A model generated the notes under the pieces. It saw only the letters and a program-made list of their open reading frames with translations. It was not told the DNA's origin and made no database searches. DNA of 13,070 nucleotides from an uncultured Eubacteriales bacterium (GTDB lineage: Bacteria; Bacillota; Clostridia; Oscillospirales; CAG-272), in the NCBI GenBank assembly GCA_900547725.1, contig URHR01000051.1, positions 1-13,070 of the forward strand, read 5' to 3'. Below, piece by piece: positions 1 to 11,500 of this stretch. The translations under genes and the position numbers were made by a program. Numbering within the stretch: the first letter of the stretch is position 1; every line of letters begins with the position of its first letter.

Positions 1-30
1 GACTTCTCCTGAAGAAGTCCCCTAAGCAGG

Positions 31-83
31 GTTCGGGACAGAGTCCCGAGGTCTTAGGGCTTGGGACAGAGTCCCAAGGTCTT
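31..83. repeat. Two tandem hairpin repeats after ftsZ
   Basis: Two copies of a ~25-nt unit sit 28 nt apart just after the stop codon of the last ftsZ gene. Each has the core GGGACAGAGTCCC (35-47 and 63-75) and folds into a 7-8 bp stem with an AGA loop (33-39/43-49 and 60-67/71-78). The copies differ at paired positions: C34-G48 becomes T62-A76, and T32-G50 becomes C60-G78, so pairing is kept. The flank GGTCTT follows each copy and also follows the large inverted repeat at the end of ftsQ. A further imperfect GACTTC/GAAGTC dyad lies at 1-19 and runs to the window edge. It resembles dispersed intergenic repeats of Clostridia; a 3'-end or terminator role is inferred, as no clear U-run is visible inside the window. 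Confidence 0.7.
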
Positions 84-85
84 CC

Positions 86-1339
86 TTACTGATTCTTTCT
101 CGCGTTCTTCATCATCGTGAGAATGTCGTCGAAATCGTCATCCTCAACCGCCGAACTCTGCGCGGGAGCAGGCTTGCGGACGGGAGCCTGCGGAGCGGGC
201 GCGGGTCTCTGCTGCGGCGCAGCAGGTCTCTGTCCTGCGGGCGCGGCAGGTCTCTGTGCGGGAGCAGGTCTCTGCATATTCGCCCCCTGCGCGGGTCTCT
301 GCCCTGCGGGCGTCTGCGAACGGAAGGGAGACTCGGGGTTCGGCTTTACCTTGTTCACCGTTCTCTGCGCGTCCTCGTCCTTCTTCGCAAAGCCCGTTGC
401 AATAATGGTGATGTGCATCTCGTCCTCGAGAGTCGGGTCGAAAGACACACCCCAGATGATGTTCGCGTCGGGGTTCGCTTCCTTTGCAATCAGAGTGGAA
501 GCATAGTCCACATCCTCCAGACCGACGTCGGGAGAAACCGCCATGCTGATCAGGATGCCCTTTGCACCCTTGATGGAAGTTTCAAGCAACGGACTGGAAA
601 TCGCCTCCATTGCCGCCTGCTCCGCCTTGTCCTTTCCGGTTGCAGAGCCAACGCCCATGTGCGCGTAGCCCGCATTCGCCATGACGCTGGTCACGTCGGC
701 AAAGTCGAGGTTGATGAAGCCCGGAACGTTAATCAGGTCGGAAATGCTCTGCACGCCGCGGCGCAGAACGTCGTCCGCCGTGCTGAACGCGTTGGAGAGC
801 GAAATTTTCGCAGTGGAAATGAGCTTAAGGCGCTCGTTCGGAATCACCACCAGAGAGTCGACGTACTGCGCCAACTCCGCAATGCCCTTCTCCGCCTGCT
901 CCATTCTTCTCGCGCCCTCAAAGTTGAAAGGCTTGGTCACGATACCGATGGTCAGAATGTCCATCTCCCGCGCCATTCTCGCCACAACGGGAGCTGCACC
1001 CGTTCCGGTGCCGCCGCCCATACCTGCGGTGATGAACAGCATATCCGTTCCTTCGAGAATGTCCTTGATCTCGTCGATGGACTCCTCCGCCGCGCGCGCG
1101 CCGATCTGCGGATTCGCGCCCGCACCGAAGCCTTTGGTAATCTTTTCGCCGATGATAATCTTGTTTGCAACCTCGGACTTCCGGAATGCCAGCTTGTCCG
1201 TGTTCAGCGCGTAGATGTCCACGCCCTGCACATTCGCGGCAACCATCCGGTTCACCGCGTTTCCGCCGCCGCCGCCTACGCCGATAATCTTAATCTTTAC
1301 GCCGCAATCGGTTGCGGTATCGTCATGTTCAAAAATCAT
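86..1339 (-). CDS. ftsZ: Cell division GTPase FtsZ, second tandem copy
   Basis: Tubulin-like GTPase of 417 aa that polymerises into the cytoplasmic Z-ring. The T1 loop GGGGGNAVN is at residues 22-30, the tubulin signature GGGTGTG at 108-114, and the T7 loop NLDFAD at 210-215 keeps both catalytic aspartates, so GTP hydrolysis should be intact. The T2 loop reads NTDKLAF where most FtsZ have NTDxQAL. The globular core ends near residue 318. A linker rich in Q, R, P and A (about 341-398) follows, then an acidic tail DDDFDDILTMMKN in place of the usual DIPxFLR-type peptide. The ATG at 1339 has GGAGGAAA (1347-1354) upstream and lies 23 nt after the stop of the first ftsZ, so the two are cotranscribed. 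The core is about 80% identical to its neighbour, without gaps. No ftsA is next to it. Confidence 0.97.
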   Translation of the reverse strand: MIFEHDDTATDCGVKIKIIGVGGGGGNAVNRMVAANVQGVDIYALNTDKLAFRKSEVANKIIIGEKITKGFGAGANPQIGARAAEESIDEIKDILEGTDMLFITAGMGGGTGTGAAPVVARMAREMDILTIGIVTKPFNFEGARRMEQAEKGIAELAQYVDSLVVIPNERLKLISTAKISLSNAFSTADDVLRRGVQSISDLINVPGFINLDFADVTSVMANAGYAHMGVGSATGKDKAEQAAMEAISSPLLETSIKGAKGILISMAVSPDVGLEDVDYASTLIAKEANPDANIIWGVSFDPTLEDEMHITIIATGFAKKDEDAQRTVNKVKPNPESPFRSQTPAGQRPAQGANMQRPAPAQRPAAPAGQRPAAPQQRPAPAPQAPVRKPAPAQSSAVEDDDFDDILTMMKNARKNQ

Positions 1340-1362
1340 GGTATTCTTTCCTCCGAGTTGTA

Positions 1363-2583
1363 TCAGTTCTTTCTTCTGTTGCCGTTGACCATATTGAAGA
1401 GGTCGTCGAAATCGTCGTCCGCCGCAGGTGCGGGAGCAGGACGGGAAGCAGGTCTTTGCGGGGGCTGTGCAGGACGTGCCGCAGGTCTTTGCGGCTGTGC
1501 GGGTCTTGCGCCTGTCGGCGCTGCCGGTCTTGCCGCCGCGGGGGCTGCGGGCTGTGCCGCTTCCCGACGGAAAGGAGATCCGGGATTGGTCTTGACCGTC
1601 GTGCCCGTGCGGTTCGCGTCCTCGGGCTTCTTCTGGAAGCCGGTTGCGATGATGGTGATCTTCATCTCGTCCTCGAGTTCGGGATCAAAGGACACACCCC
1701 AGATGACGTTCGCATCGGGGCTTGCTTCCTGCGAGATCAGAGAAGCGGCGAGGTCGACATCCTCCAGTCCCACATCCTCGGACACCGCCATGCTGATGAC
1801 AATGCCCTTCGCACCGCGAATGGAGGTTTCCAACAGCGGACTGGAAACCGCTTCCTTTGCGGCTTCCTCCGCCTTGTCCTTGCCCGTTGCAGAGCCGACG
1901 CCCATGTGCGCGTAGCCCGCGTTTGCCATGACGCTGGTCACGTCGGCAAAGTCAAGGTTGATAAAGCCGGGAACATTGATGAGGTCGGAAATGCTCTGCA
2001 CACCGTGGCGCAGAACATCGTCGGCAATGCCGAACGCATTGGAGAGCGAAATTTTCGCATTGGAAACCTGCTTGAGACGCTCGTTCGGAATGACAACAAG
2101 CGAATCGACAAACTGCGCAAGTTCTGCAATCCCCGCCTCTGCCTGCGCCATCCGCTTGCTTCCCTCAAACACGAACGGTTTGGTCACGATACCGATGGTC
2201 AGAATGTCCATCTCTCTTGCAACCCGCGCCAATACGGGAGCTGCGCCCGTTCCGGTGCCGCCGCCCATTCCCGCCGTGATAAAGACCATATCAGTCCCCT
2301 CCAACAGCGCGCGGATTTCCTCAATGGATTCTTCCGCCGCACGCGCGCCGATCGTCGGGTTTGCGCCTGCGCCGAAGCCCTTTGTGATCTTCTCGCCGAT
2401 CACAAGCTGATTGGGTGCCTCCGACTTGCGGAGCGCCTGACGGTCAGTATTCACGGATATGAAGCTGACCCCTTGGATGTTTGCGGAGATCATGCGGTTC
2501 ACGGCATTGTTTCCGCCGCCGCCGACACCGATAACCTTGATATTCACACCGCACTCGAGGCTATCGTCGTGTTCAAAGGTCAT
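1363..2583 (-). CDS. ftsZ: Cell division GTPase FtsZ, first tandem copy
   Basis: FtsZ of 406 aa and the first gene after the 478-bp promoter gap. It has T1 GGGGNNAVN (residues 21-29), T2 NTDRQAL (45-51, the usual form), GGGTGTG (107-113) and T7 NLDFAD (209-214). These loops are closer to the Bacillota consensus than those of the neighbouring copy, so this is the better candidate for the housekeeping FtsZ. A linker of repeated RPA/QRP motifs follows residue ~340 and the tail is DDDFDDLFNMVNG. The reading frame is open to 2661, but ATG 2583 is chosen: it gives MTFEHDD, matching MIFEHDD of the second copy, and has GGGAGGA (2592-2598) 8 nt upstream. The longer form would add 26 basic residues with no ribosome site. 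Confidence 0.97.
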   Translation of the reverse strand: MTFEHDDSLECGVNIKVIGVGGGGNNAVNRMISANIQGVSFISVNTDRQALRKSEAPNQLVIGEKITKGFGAGANPTIGARAAEESIEEIRALLEGTDMVFITAGMGGGTGTGAAPVLARVAREMDILTIGIVTKPFVFEGSKRMAQAEAGIAELAQFVDSLVVIPNERLKQVSNAKISLSNAFGIADDVLRHGVQSISDLINVPGFINLDFADVTSVMANAGYAHMGVGSATGKDKAEEAAKEAVSSPLLETSIRGAKGIVISMAVSEDVGLEDVDLAASLISQEASPDANVIWGVSFDPELEDEMKITIIATGFQKKPEDANRTGTTVKTNPGSPFRREAAQPAAPAAARPAAPTGARPAQPQRPAARPAQPPQRPASRPAPAPAADDDFDDLFNMVNGNRRKN

Positions 2584-5500
2584 GTTTTTTTCCTCCCGGA
2601 CTTCTGCTTTTCCCATCCCGCGCTTCTGGAGCGGGATGTTCCTTCGGCTTTTTCGCATCACGCAGGGTGTTGCTGAATCTACTCATATAATATCTTACTA
2701 TTTTTTTGCGCTTTTTTCAAGTCTTTTTTCAATTTTTTTTTTGAAATTCCCGTTATTTTTTTATTTTTCTTCCCATCGTCTCGATTTTCACCGATATTCA
2801 GTATCGTTTTCCGTCAAAACACGAAAAAAGCCCTGAGAAAAAGGCAAAAATCATCCTCTGTTTTTCTGTGCAGCTCCACCTCAAAAAATCCCCCTCGCAG
2901 ACTGACAAAAACTTCCCCGCAGAATCCCGCCATCACAAAAAGCAAAACAAATCTGCGCTTTGTAAACGGCGGGATTCTGCGGGGAAGTTCGGGGAGAGCA
3001 GGAGGGGCTTGGGGAGGAAGAGAACCCCGTCCGAAAGGGGGTTCTCTTCCTCCCCAAGGTCTTAATAACTCAACAACAGCTCGGCGGATTGCATACCGCG
3101 ATAGGTCGTTTTTTTGAGATCGGAAACGTCCACGATTGCGTATGGCGAATCGTTTTCAAACCGCGCGCCGAGAATCTGCTCGGTCATCTCCAACTTCAGA
3201 TCCACGTCCGAAAGTTTTCCGAGCACCACGCGAATCCGATCCTCCAGAATGTAGGAAATGTGGTACTTTTCGCTCACGTCAATGTAGGTAACGTGCGACA
3301 TCAGCCCCTCGCATGACAGCAGATCGAACAGTTCCTCGATGTAATCCCGCCCGATGTCATCCTCACGAAGCTGAACCCGGCTTCCCACCGACAGCTTTAC
3401 AACCGTCGGCAACACCAGACGCGGATACGCCGCATAGTCCTCCTGCGCCCCGCTCATGCTCAAAACCTTCAGATCGCGATCCAGCAGAAACCAGTACCCC
3501 GCATATGCGATGTATCCGACCCCCTGCTCCGTGACTTCAATCGTGATCTTCGATAACCCGCGCGTGACGCGGATCTTCTGCATCGTCGGAAATTTGTCCG
3601 CCAACCGGTCAACGATCTGCATCTGGTTCACCGTAAAGATCTCGTCCCCGACCGATACCCCCGCCGCCGCAAGAATATCCGCCGTTGAGGTCACGCTGTT
3701 CCCCTTGACCACAATCTCTTTGACCCGCAGGGTCGGGAAGATCAGGAGCATCAGCCCGATCACCGCAACCGCCGCGCAAAGCAGAATAATTGCCGCCCGT
3801 ATCAATCCCAAGCGCAGACGTTGCTTCTTTTTCCATTCCGCATGTCCTGCGGAAATCGGTACTGTCCGCTCCATTTCCTCATCCCCTTTTCTGCAAACTT
3901 CAGCCTTCTTTTTTTCCGGTCAGCGCCAGAATGTCCTCCCAGATTGCCCCTCCCGCGTCGGTCTGGGCAAAGGGCGCTGCCGCGCGCGACATGGAAAGCA
4001 GCCGCGCGTCATCCGCGAGAAGCGCGTCCAGTTCGGCGGTCAGGCGACCGCTCTCCAGTTCCTTTTCCTCAACCAATACCGCCGCCCCCGCGTCCGCAAA
4101 GGTCTTGGCGTTGAGGTATTGGTGATTGTCCGCCACATGAGGCGACGGGATCAGAACCGACGGCAGCCACATCCGCCCGAGTTCCGAGAGCGTCATCGCC
4201 CCCGCCCGCGTCACCGCAAGATCCGCCGCCGACATCCACAGCGGCATATCGTAAATATAATCAGACAGCATACAGTTGGAAACCGCGTCCAACCCCGCCG
4301 CGCGCCAGACCTCGCCCGCCGCCGCATAGTCCCGCTTGCCGCTTGCAAGGCAGAAGCGGACATTCCCCCACTTCGGCGCAAGCGCGCGCATCGCCTCGAT
4401 GACCGCACGGTTGAGCGGTTCTGCGCCAAGACTGCCGCCAAAGCAGAGAACCAGTTTTACCGACGATCCCAACCCGAGTTTTTCCCTCGCCGCATCGCGC
4501 GGAATCGTGCCGAACCCGCCGCGCAGAGGATTTCCGACCCGCCTGACGCAGGCGGCGGAATCCAACAGCCCGGCAGTTCCTTCAAAGTTGATCCAGATAC
4601 GATCCACCTTTTTTTGCAGCTTCCGCACCGCAAGTCCCGGGAGCGCGTTGGACTCGTGCAGAGCGGTCGGAATTCCCCGCCGCGCCGCCGCCGCCATAAT
4701 GGGCCAGCAGGCATAGCCGCCCGTCCCGATTACGATATCGGGGCGGAATTCGTCCAGAACTGCGCGGGTCGAACGGGAGTGAGGCGACCACGCCGCAAGC
4801 CAGAGCGCCTGCACGTTGGACACCACAGCCGACGGGCTGAACGACCGTCGGATTCCCTTTGATTTTACATAATACAGCCGATACCCCTCGCGCGGAATCA
4901 GATCGTCCTCTTTTCCGCCGCGGATACCGACAAATGCGATCTCCGCCCCCGGAGCATTCCGACGGATCAGTTCGGCAATGGCGAGCGCGGGATTGATATG
5001 CCCCGCAGTCCCGCCGCCGGTCAGTAACACTCTCATATGCCGCCTCCTCAGATCTTCCGATGCGTCGCGTAGCGCGAGATCGACAGAATGATCGCAACCT
5101 CAATCATCTGCAGAACCAACGAAGTTCCGCCGTAACTGAAGAACGGCAACGAAATTCCCGTGTTCGGCATGGAATTGGTCACAACCGCGATATTCAGCGC
5201 CACCTGAAGCCCCACCTTGAAGGTCAGACCGTAAACGACAAGCGCGGAGAAAGCGTCGGTGGTGTGCCTTGCGATGTAGAACCCGCGCCAGACGAACATG
5301 ACGAACAGCGCAACCACAATGAATGCGCCGAAGAAGCCGAGTTCCTCGCAAACGATGGTAAAAATGAAGTCGTTCTGGGGTTGGGAAACATAGCCGAATT
5401 TCTGTTGGCTGTTACCGAGCCCCGTACCGAACAGCCCGCCAGAGCCGATTGCCATCAGCCCCTGCAGGGTCTGCCACGCTGCGCCGAGCGGGTCGGCTTG

Positions 5501-8500
5501 GTCGATATGAAGCCACGTATCCACGCGCGCCTGCGCGTAGGACGAAACCAGCACCAGCACACAGCCTGCGGCAACAACCACGCCGCCGATTGCCGCAATC
5601 CAACGCACCTTTGTTCCGCCGAGAAACATAACCGAAATGCCGAGCATTCCGACAATCATCAGCCCGGAAATATGACGTTCCAGTGCAATCAGTCCCGCCA
5701 CGGCGGCAATAATCATGCCGGGATACACCACACCGTAGAGGAAACTGCCGCCGAAACGGTATTCCGAGCGTACCTTATCGCGGTACGTGGTCATATACTT
5801 TGCAAGGATCATGACAAGCGCCAGTTTGGCAACCTCGGAGGGCTGAAGCGTGATGAAACCGAAATTGAGCCACCGCTTGGCTCCGCTTCCGAGGTCGTCG
5901 CCGATCACAAGCACCGCCAGAAGCAGCAGAATCGAAATTGCAAACAGAATCACCGCAAAGTCCTGCCAGAAAACCGGCGTGCAGAAGCGAATAATCAGGA
6001 ACATTGCCGCCGCGCCGATGAGCGCGAAAATAAGATGTCTTACGATGAAGTAGGTGCTGTCGTGATGGTACTGCTCCGCATAGACCGCCGAGGCGCTGTA
6101 AACCATTACGCACCCGAACAGAATCAGAATCACGGTCAGAAGCAGCATCGGAATGTCGGGACTTCCTTTTACAGAGAGAGGCGCATCCTCCTCTCCGCCG
6201 CTTGCTACCGGCAGAGAGGTCCGGACCGCCATCCGTTTTTCTTCATTCATAAATCGGCATACCCCCTCCCGCACAGGAATCAGTGCAGGGCAAACCAAGC
6301 GAGCACGCAGAACAGAGCCTCAACCAACGAAAAGGTCAGCACAATGCGGTTCTCTCCCCACCCGCACTGTTCGAAGTGGTGATGGATCGGAGCCATTTTG
6401 AAAAGCCGCTTGCCGTGCGTCAGGCGGAAGTAGACCACCTGCAACAGGCTCGAAAGCATTTCGAGAATATACACCGCCGCAACAATCAGTCCCACAATCG
6501 GCTCGCGCATCATGAACGCGCAACCGATGACCAGAGAACCAAGGAAAAGCGATCCCGTGTCCCCCATAAAGACCTTTGCGGGGTGGAAGTTGTAAACCAG
6601 AAAACCGAGCGTTGCGCCCACAAGGATTGCCGACACCGCGCCGAGCTGTTCGTCCCGCGCGGAGAATGCGCAAACGGCAAGAAACGCGCCGATGACAAAG
6701 GTCACGCCCGAGGCAAGACCGTCCACGCCGTCGGTGATGTTGCCGCCGTTGGTCACGCCCGCAAGGATGATGACCGCGATGGGGTAAAAACCCCAACCGA
6801 GTTCCAGCGTTTTGTCGGTAAACGGCAGGTTCACCGCCGTGGAAAGATTGCCGGTGTAGGACATGACCACGACATACGCGGTCGCGAGCGCGAGCTGAAG
6901 AAAGAGCTTCTGCTTCCACGTCAGCCCCTCGTTCTGCTTCCTGACCAGTTTGCAGTAATCGTCAACAAACCCGATCGCGCCGTTTCCGACCGCAAGCCCG
7001 AGCGTCAGCGCCAACGGAATATATTCCGCCCCGCGCCCCTGTACTCCGCGCACGACGAAAAAGACTGCCATAACGACCAGAGCGGCAAGGATAAAGCCCA
7101 GTCCGCCCATGATGGGAGTCCCCTCTTTTGATTTATGCCAACGGGGGCCGATGTCGAGGATCTTCTGCCCGAGTTTGTGGCTGCGCAGAATCGGAATGAG
7201 AATCCGTTCCGCCGCCACGGTCAGAGCAAACACCGCCGCCGCGCCGATTGCGAATGTGATGCTGAATTCTTTCATGTCTCGTCTTACTCCGGTTGCTTAT
7301 CGTTCCGTTCCCCGCGCGGGGAACGCCTGTTTCTTCTTTGCTACGGATTCACGGAAGCCGTCTCACGCTTGAGCGCTTCGATGATCCGCTCCTCCCCCAC
7401 GGCGCGGCTTGCCTTGAACAGCACCACGTCGCCGTCGAGCAGGATTTCCTTGAGCGTTTCCACCACGGGGGTGATATCGCTCCAATCGTAAAAACTATGA
7501 ATCGCCTCGGGATTCAGTCCCATCTGGCGAGCGCCCGCGGCAATCTGCAGACTCATAGGTCCTACGGTGATGAGCTGCTCCACGCCGAGATACGCAAGGT
7601 GCGCGCCGACTCTGCGGTGAAGCGCGGGACTTTGCCCGCCGAGCTCCAGCATATCTCCCAGAACCGCCACGCTTCTGCGGTCGGTTTGCCGGCAGAAATC
7701 CTGTAGCACCTCGACCGAAGCGGTCATGGATTCGGGGGACGCGTTGTAGCAGTCCTCAATGAGCGTCAGCGTTCCGAGGTCGGTCATTCTCTGCCGCAGA
7801 CCTTCGGGCACAAAGCGCTCCAGTCCGCGCCGGATCTCTTCCGGTTTCATCCCGCTCATGATGCCGATTGCAAAAGCGAACAGCGCCGCATAGACGTTAT
7901 GCTTGCCCATGACGTTCACGCACAGATCGCGCTCCTCGCCGCCCTCCCACGAGAGGTCAAACAGCGTGCGCGATTCCTCCACACGGATATTCCGCGCGCG
8001 GAAGTCGGCTTTCGCGTTGTCGAGCGAGACGTAAACCGTCCGATATCCCGTTCCGCCGATGCCGCGCAGGAGCGGCTCGTCGCCGTTGAGCAGAAGCGTG
8101 CCGCCCGTGCGCAGTCCGCACAGAACTTCAAGCTTTGCCCGACAGATATTTTCCCGCGAACCGAGCGCTTCCATGTGCGCCGTGCCGATGTTGGTAATAA
8201 TTGCGAAATCGGGTTCTGCCGCAACCGACAGCCGCTCGACCTCGCCGAACGCGCTCATGCCCATCTCCAGCACCGCCCATGCGGTGTCGGCGGGAATCTC
8301 GCTGACAGACAGCGGCATTCCGATCAGGCTGTTGTGGTTTCCGGGTGTGCGATAGGTCTTGTGCTTTTCGGAGAGAACCGCCCAGATCATATCTTTTGTT
8401 GTGGTTTTTCCCACGCTTCCCGTAACGGCAACCGTATGGCAGGTCAGCGCGTGGCGACAGGCGTTTGCAAAATAGGAAAGCGCCAGTTCGGTGTTGTTGA

Positions 8501-11500
8501 CCACTACTGCGGCAGCTCCCGCCTGCTCGATCGCGTCGCAACTGTGCTCGCAGAGAATACAGCGGCATCCGTTTGCAATTGCGTTTGCGATGTAATTGTG
8601 ACCGTCCTCGCGTTCCCCGCGCAGAGCCGTAAAAACGGTTTCTCCGTCGGCTTCGCCCGAATCGGTGCAGATTGCGCGGATGCGCAACTCCGCTCCCCTG
8701 CCGTCCCGCAGAGTGCCGCCGCACATTTCCGCAAACGTTCCGGCGCTGATCGCGCCCATACTGAATCGGATTTTCACTGTCTCAACGCCTCCCGTCCGCC
8801 TGCCGCGGGATTTTTTCTCGGTCAGTCGTCCCGCGCGCGGCGACGCCGTTCCTCGCAAGCCGATTGCACCAACTCGCGTTCGGAAAACCGATGTCTCCCC
8901 GTCCGGTCGATCTCATACTCTTCATGTCCCTTTCCCGCAAGCAGGATCAGGTCGTTCTTTTCCGCCGTCAGAACCGCATGGCGGATTGCTTCGGCGCGGT
9001 CGGGGATGACCTCCGCCGTACCCTGCCGCATACCTGCGAGAATGTCGGCGATAATCGCCTGCGGATTCTCGCTCCGGCTGTTATCGGAGGTGACGATCAC
9101 GCGATCCGCGTAAAGTTCCGCCACGCTCCCCATCATTGCCCGTTTGCTTCTGTCGCGATCCCCGCCGCAGCCGAACAGCAGGACAACCCGCTGTCCGTCC
9201 GTGCAGGAATCGCGCGCCGTGCGCAACAGCTTTTCCAGTGCGTCCGGTGTGTGCGCGTAGTCAATCAATACGCTGAAGTCTGCGCCCACGCCGAGTCGGA
9301 CACGCTCCATTCTCCCCCGGACACCGGTCATGGACGCAAGCGCGTCCTGAATGGAGGATGGACCGATGCCGAGTTCGATTGCGCAGGCAGCCGCCTGCAT
9401 GGAGTTCATAACCGTAAAGCCGCCCGGAATCGGGCAGGAAATCTTCATTCTTGTGTTTCCGGAGTGCAATTCGTATTCCACTCCGCGTACCGACGCCAGA
9501 CGCAGGTTCTCCGCGCGGTAATCGGCAGGTCTGCCGACCGCACTGCAGGTCACGCACCGCCCCGCCGCCGCGCGCCGCATCCGCTCCCCGTAGGGGGAAT
9601 CGGTGTTGACAACCGCCAAAGCGGAACGTCGGAACAGCTCCGCCTTTGCGTCGGCATAGGCATCCATCGTTCCGTGGAAATCCAGATGCTCGGGGGTCAG
9701 ATTGGTAAAGATGCCCGCCGCAAAGCGGATGGGATCGAGTTTCCCGAGCGCCAGTGCGTGGGAGGTGACCTCCATCAGCACATATTCCACGCCGTCGTCA
9801 ACCATTTCCCGCAACATCCGGTAGAGGTCGGGCGGGTCGGGCGTGGTCATATTCGCAAGCGGATCGCGGTTCTGCGCCGCCAGATGCCGCCCGCAGGATT
9901 CGCATCCCACCGTGCCGATCAGTCCCGTGCGGTACATGGAGGATTCCAGTATCGCGCGGAGCATATGCGTGACGGTGGTTTTGCCGTTTGTTCCCGTCAC
10001 GCCGATGAATTTCAGACTTGCAACGGGATTGCCCCAGAACGCGTTGTAAAGCCTTGCGGCAGCGCGCCTCGGGTTGTCGGAATAAACAGTCGGAATCTGC
10101 GCGGGTTCACGTCCCGTTTCGCACAGAACCGCGACCGCGCCTTTTGCGATCGCCTCCCCGATGTAAGTATGCCCATCGGTATGCAGACCGCGGATACAGA
10201 CGAAAAGACTTCCCTTCGTCACACGTCCCGAATCCATTGCAATTGCGGAAATTTCCGTTTCGGCGTCGCTCCCGGGACATTCCAGCGCCGCCGCCTGGCA
10301 GAGTTCTTTCAGTTTCAAGGCTTCCTCCGGCACAACAGGACTTCCGTCTTTTGACATCCGGGGGAAGGTCGCGGGCATTGCCCCCATCCCACGCAGGAAA
10401 CTTCCCGGAAGAAGTTTCCTGCGAACATTCAAAAACAAGCTTTACGGGTCATCCTCCCACCCGCGGTCGTCATCGGTCTGCGAATAGAAGCGGATTTCGA
10501 TGACAGTTCCCTTCGGAACGGGAGTTCCCTTTTCCACTGACTGCGAAACAACGGTTGCGTTCGTTCCCGAGGTGTAGTATTTCGTCCCCTTGATGCGGAC
10601 ATTCAGCCCGAGCAGGCGGAGTTTTCCCGCCGCCGCCACAGCCGTCAGACCGTTCAGGTCGGGGACAATCACGGTCTCGGGAATGACATCCGAGGCGCGC
10701 TTGCCTGTATAGATAATCAGCTGTGCCGTCTCTCGCTCCACAGCAGTTCCTGCCGCAGGATACTGCGCAACGACTGTGCCTTCCTCGTCGCCCACAACGT
10801 GGATTTCGAATTTCTCGCCGTAGCGGTTCTGCACGGCGCTGACGTTCCAACCCGTCACGCGAGGCGCTTCGATCACTTGGTGCTCGAGTTCGTCCGCGGA
10901 ATAGACCGCCTCCACACCGAGATACGGCAGGATGGTCTCCATGACGTTTGCAACATACGGCGCGGCAACGGTGCTTCCGTATAGGACGCCCCTGCTCGGC
11001 TCGTCAACAATGATAATCACCGCGTATTGCGGGTTCTCCGCCGGCGCGTAAGCAACCGTGGAGCAGATATATTTGCCCTTTGCACCGACATCCTTTTTCT
11101 CGGACGTACCGGTTTTTGCGGCGATGCGGTAACCCGCAACATAGGCGTTCTTCGCGCCGCCGTCGGTGGAAACGCCCTCTTCCAGAATGGCGGAAACGGT
11201 TTTGCAGACCTCAGCGCTGACCACCTGACGGCGAACCTGCGTATCATAGGAACGGATCACATTCCCGTCGCGGTCGGTCACCTTGGAAAGCAGATGCGGG
11301 GTTACCAGATAGCCACCGTTTGCCACCGCGGAAATTGCGGTGATCTGCTGAATGAGCGTCACGTTGAAGTTCTGTCCGAAGGCATAAATGGCAAGGTCAA
11401 GATCCGAGATGTCTCCCGCCGCCTTGATCACGCCTTTGCCTTCTCCGGGGAGGTCGATACCGGTTTTTTCACGGTATCCGAACGAAGTGATATAATTGGA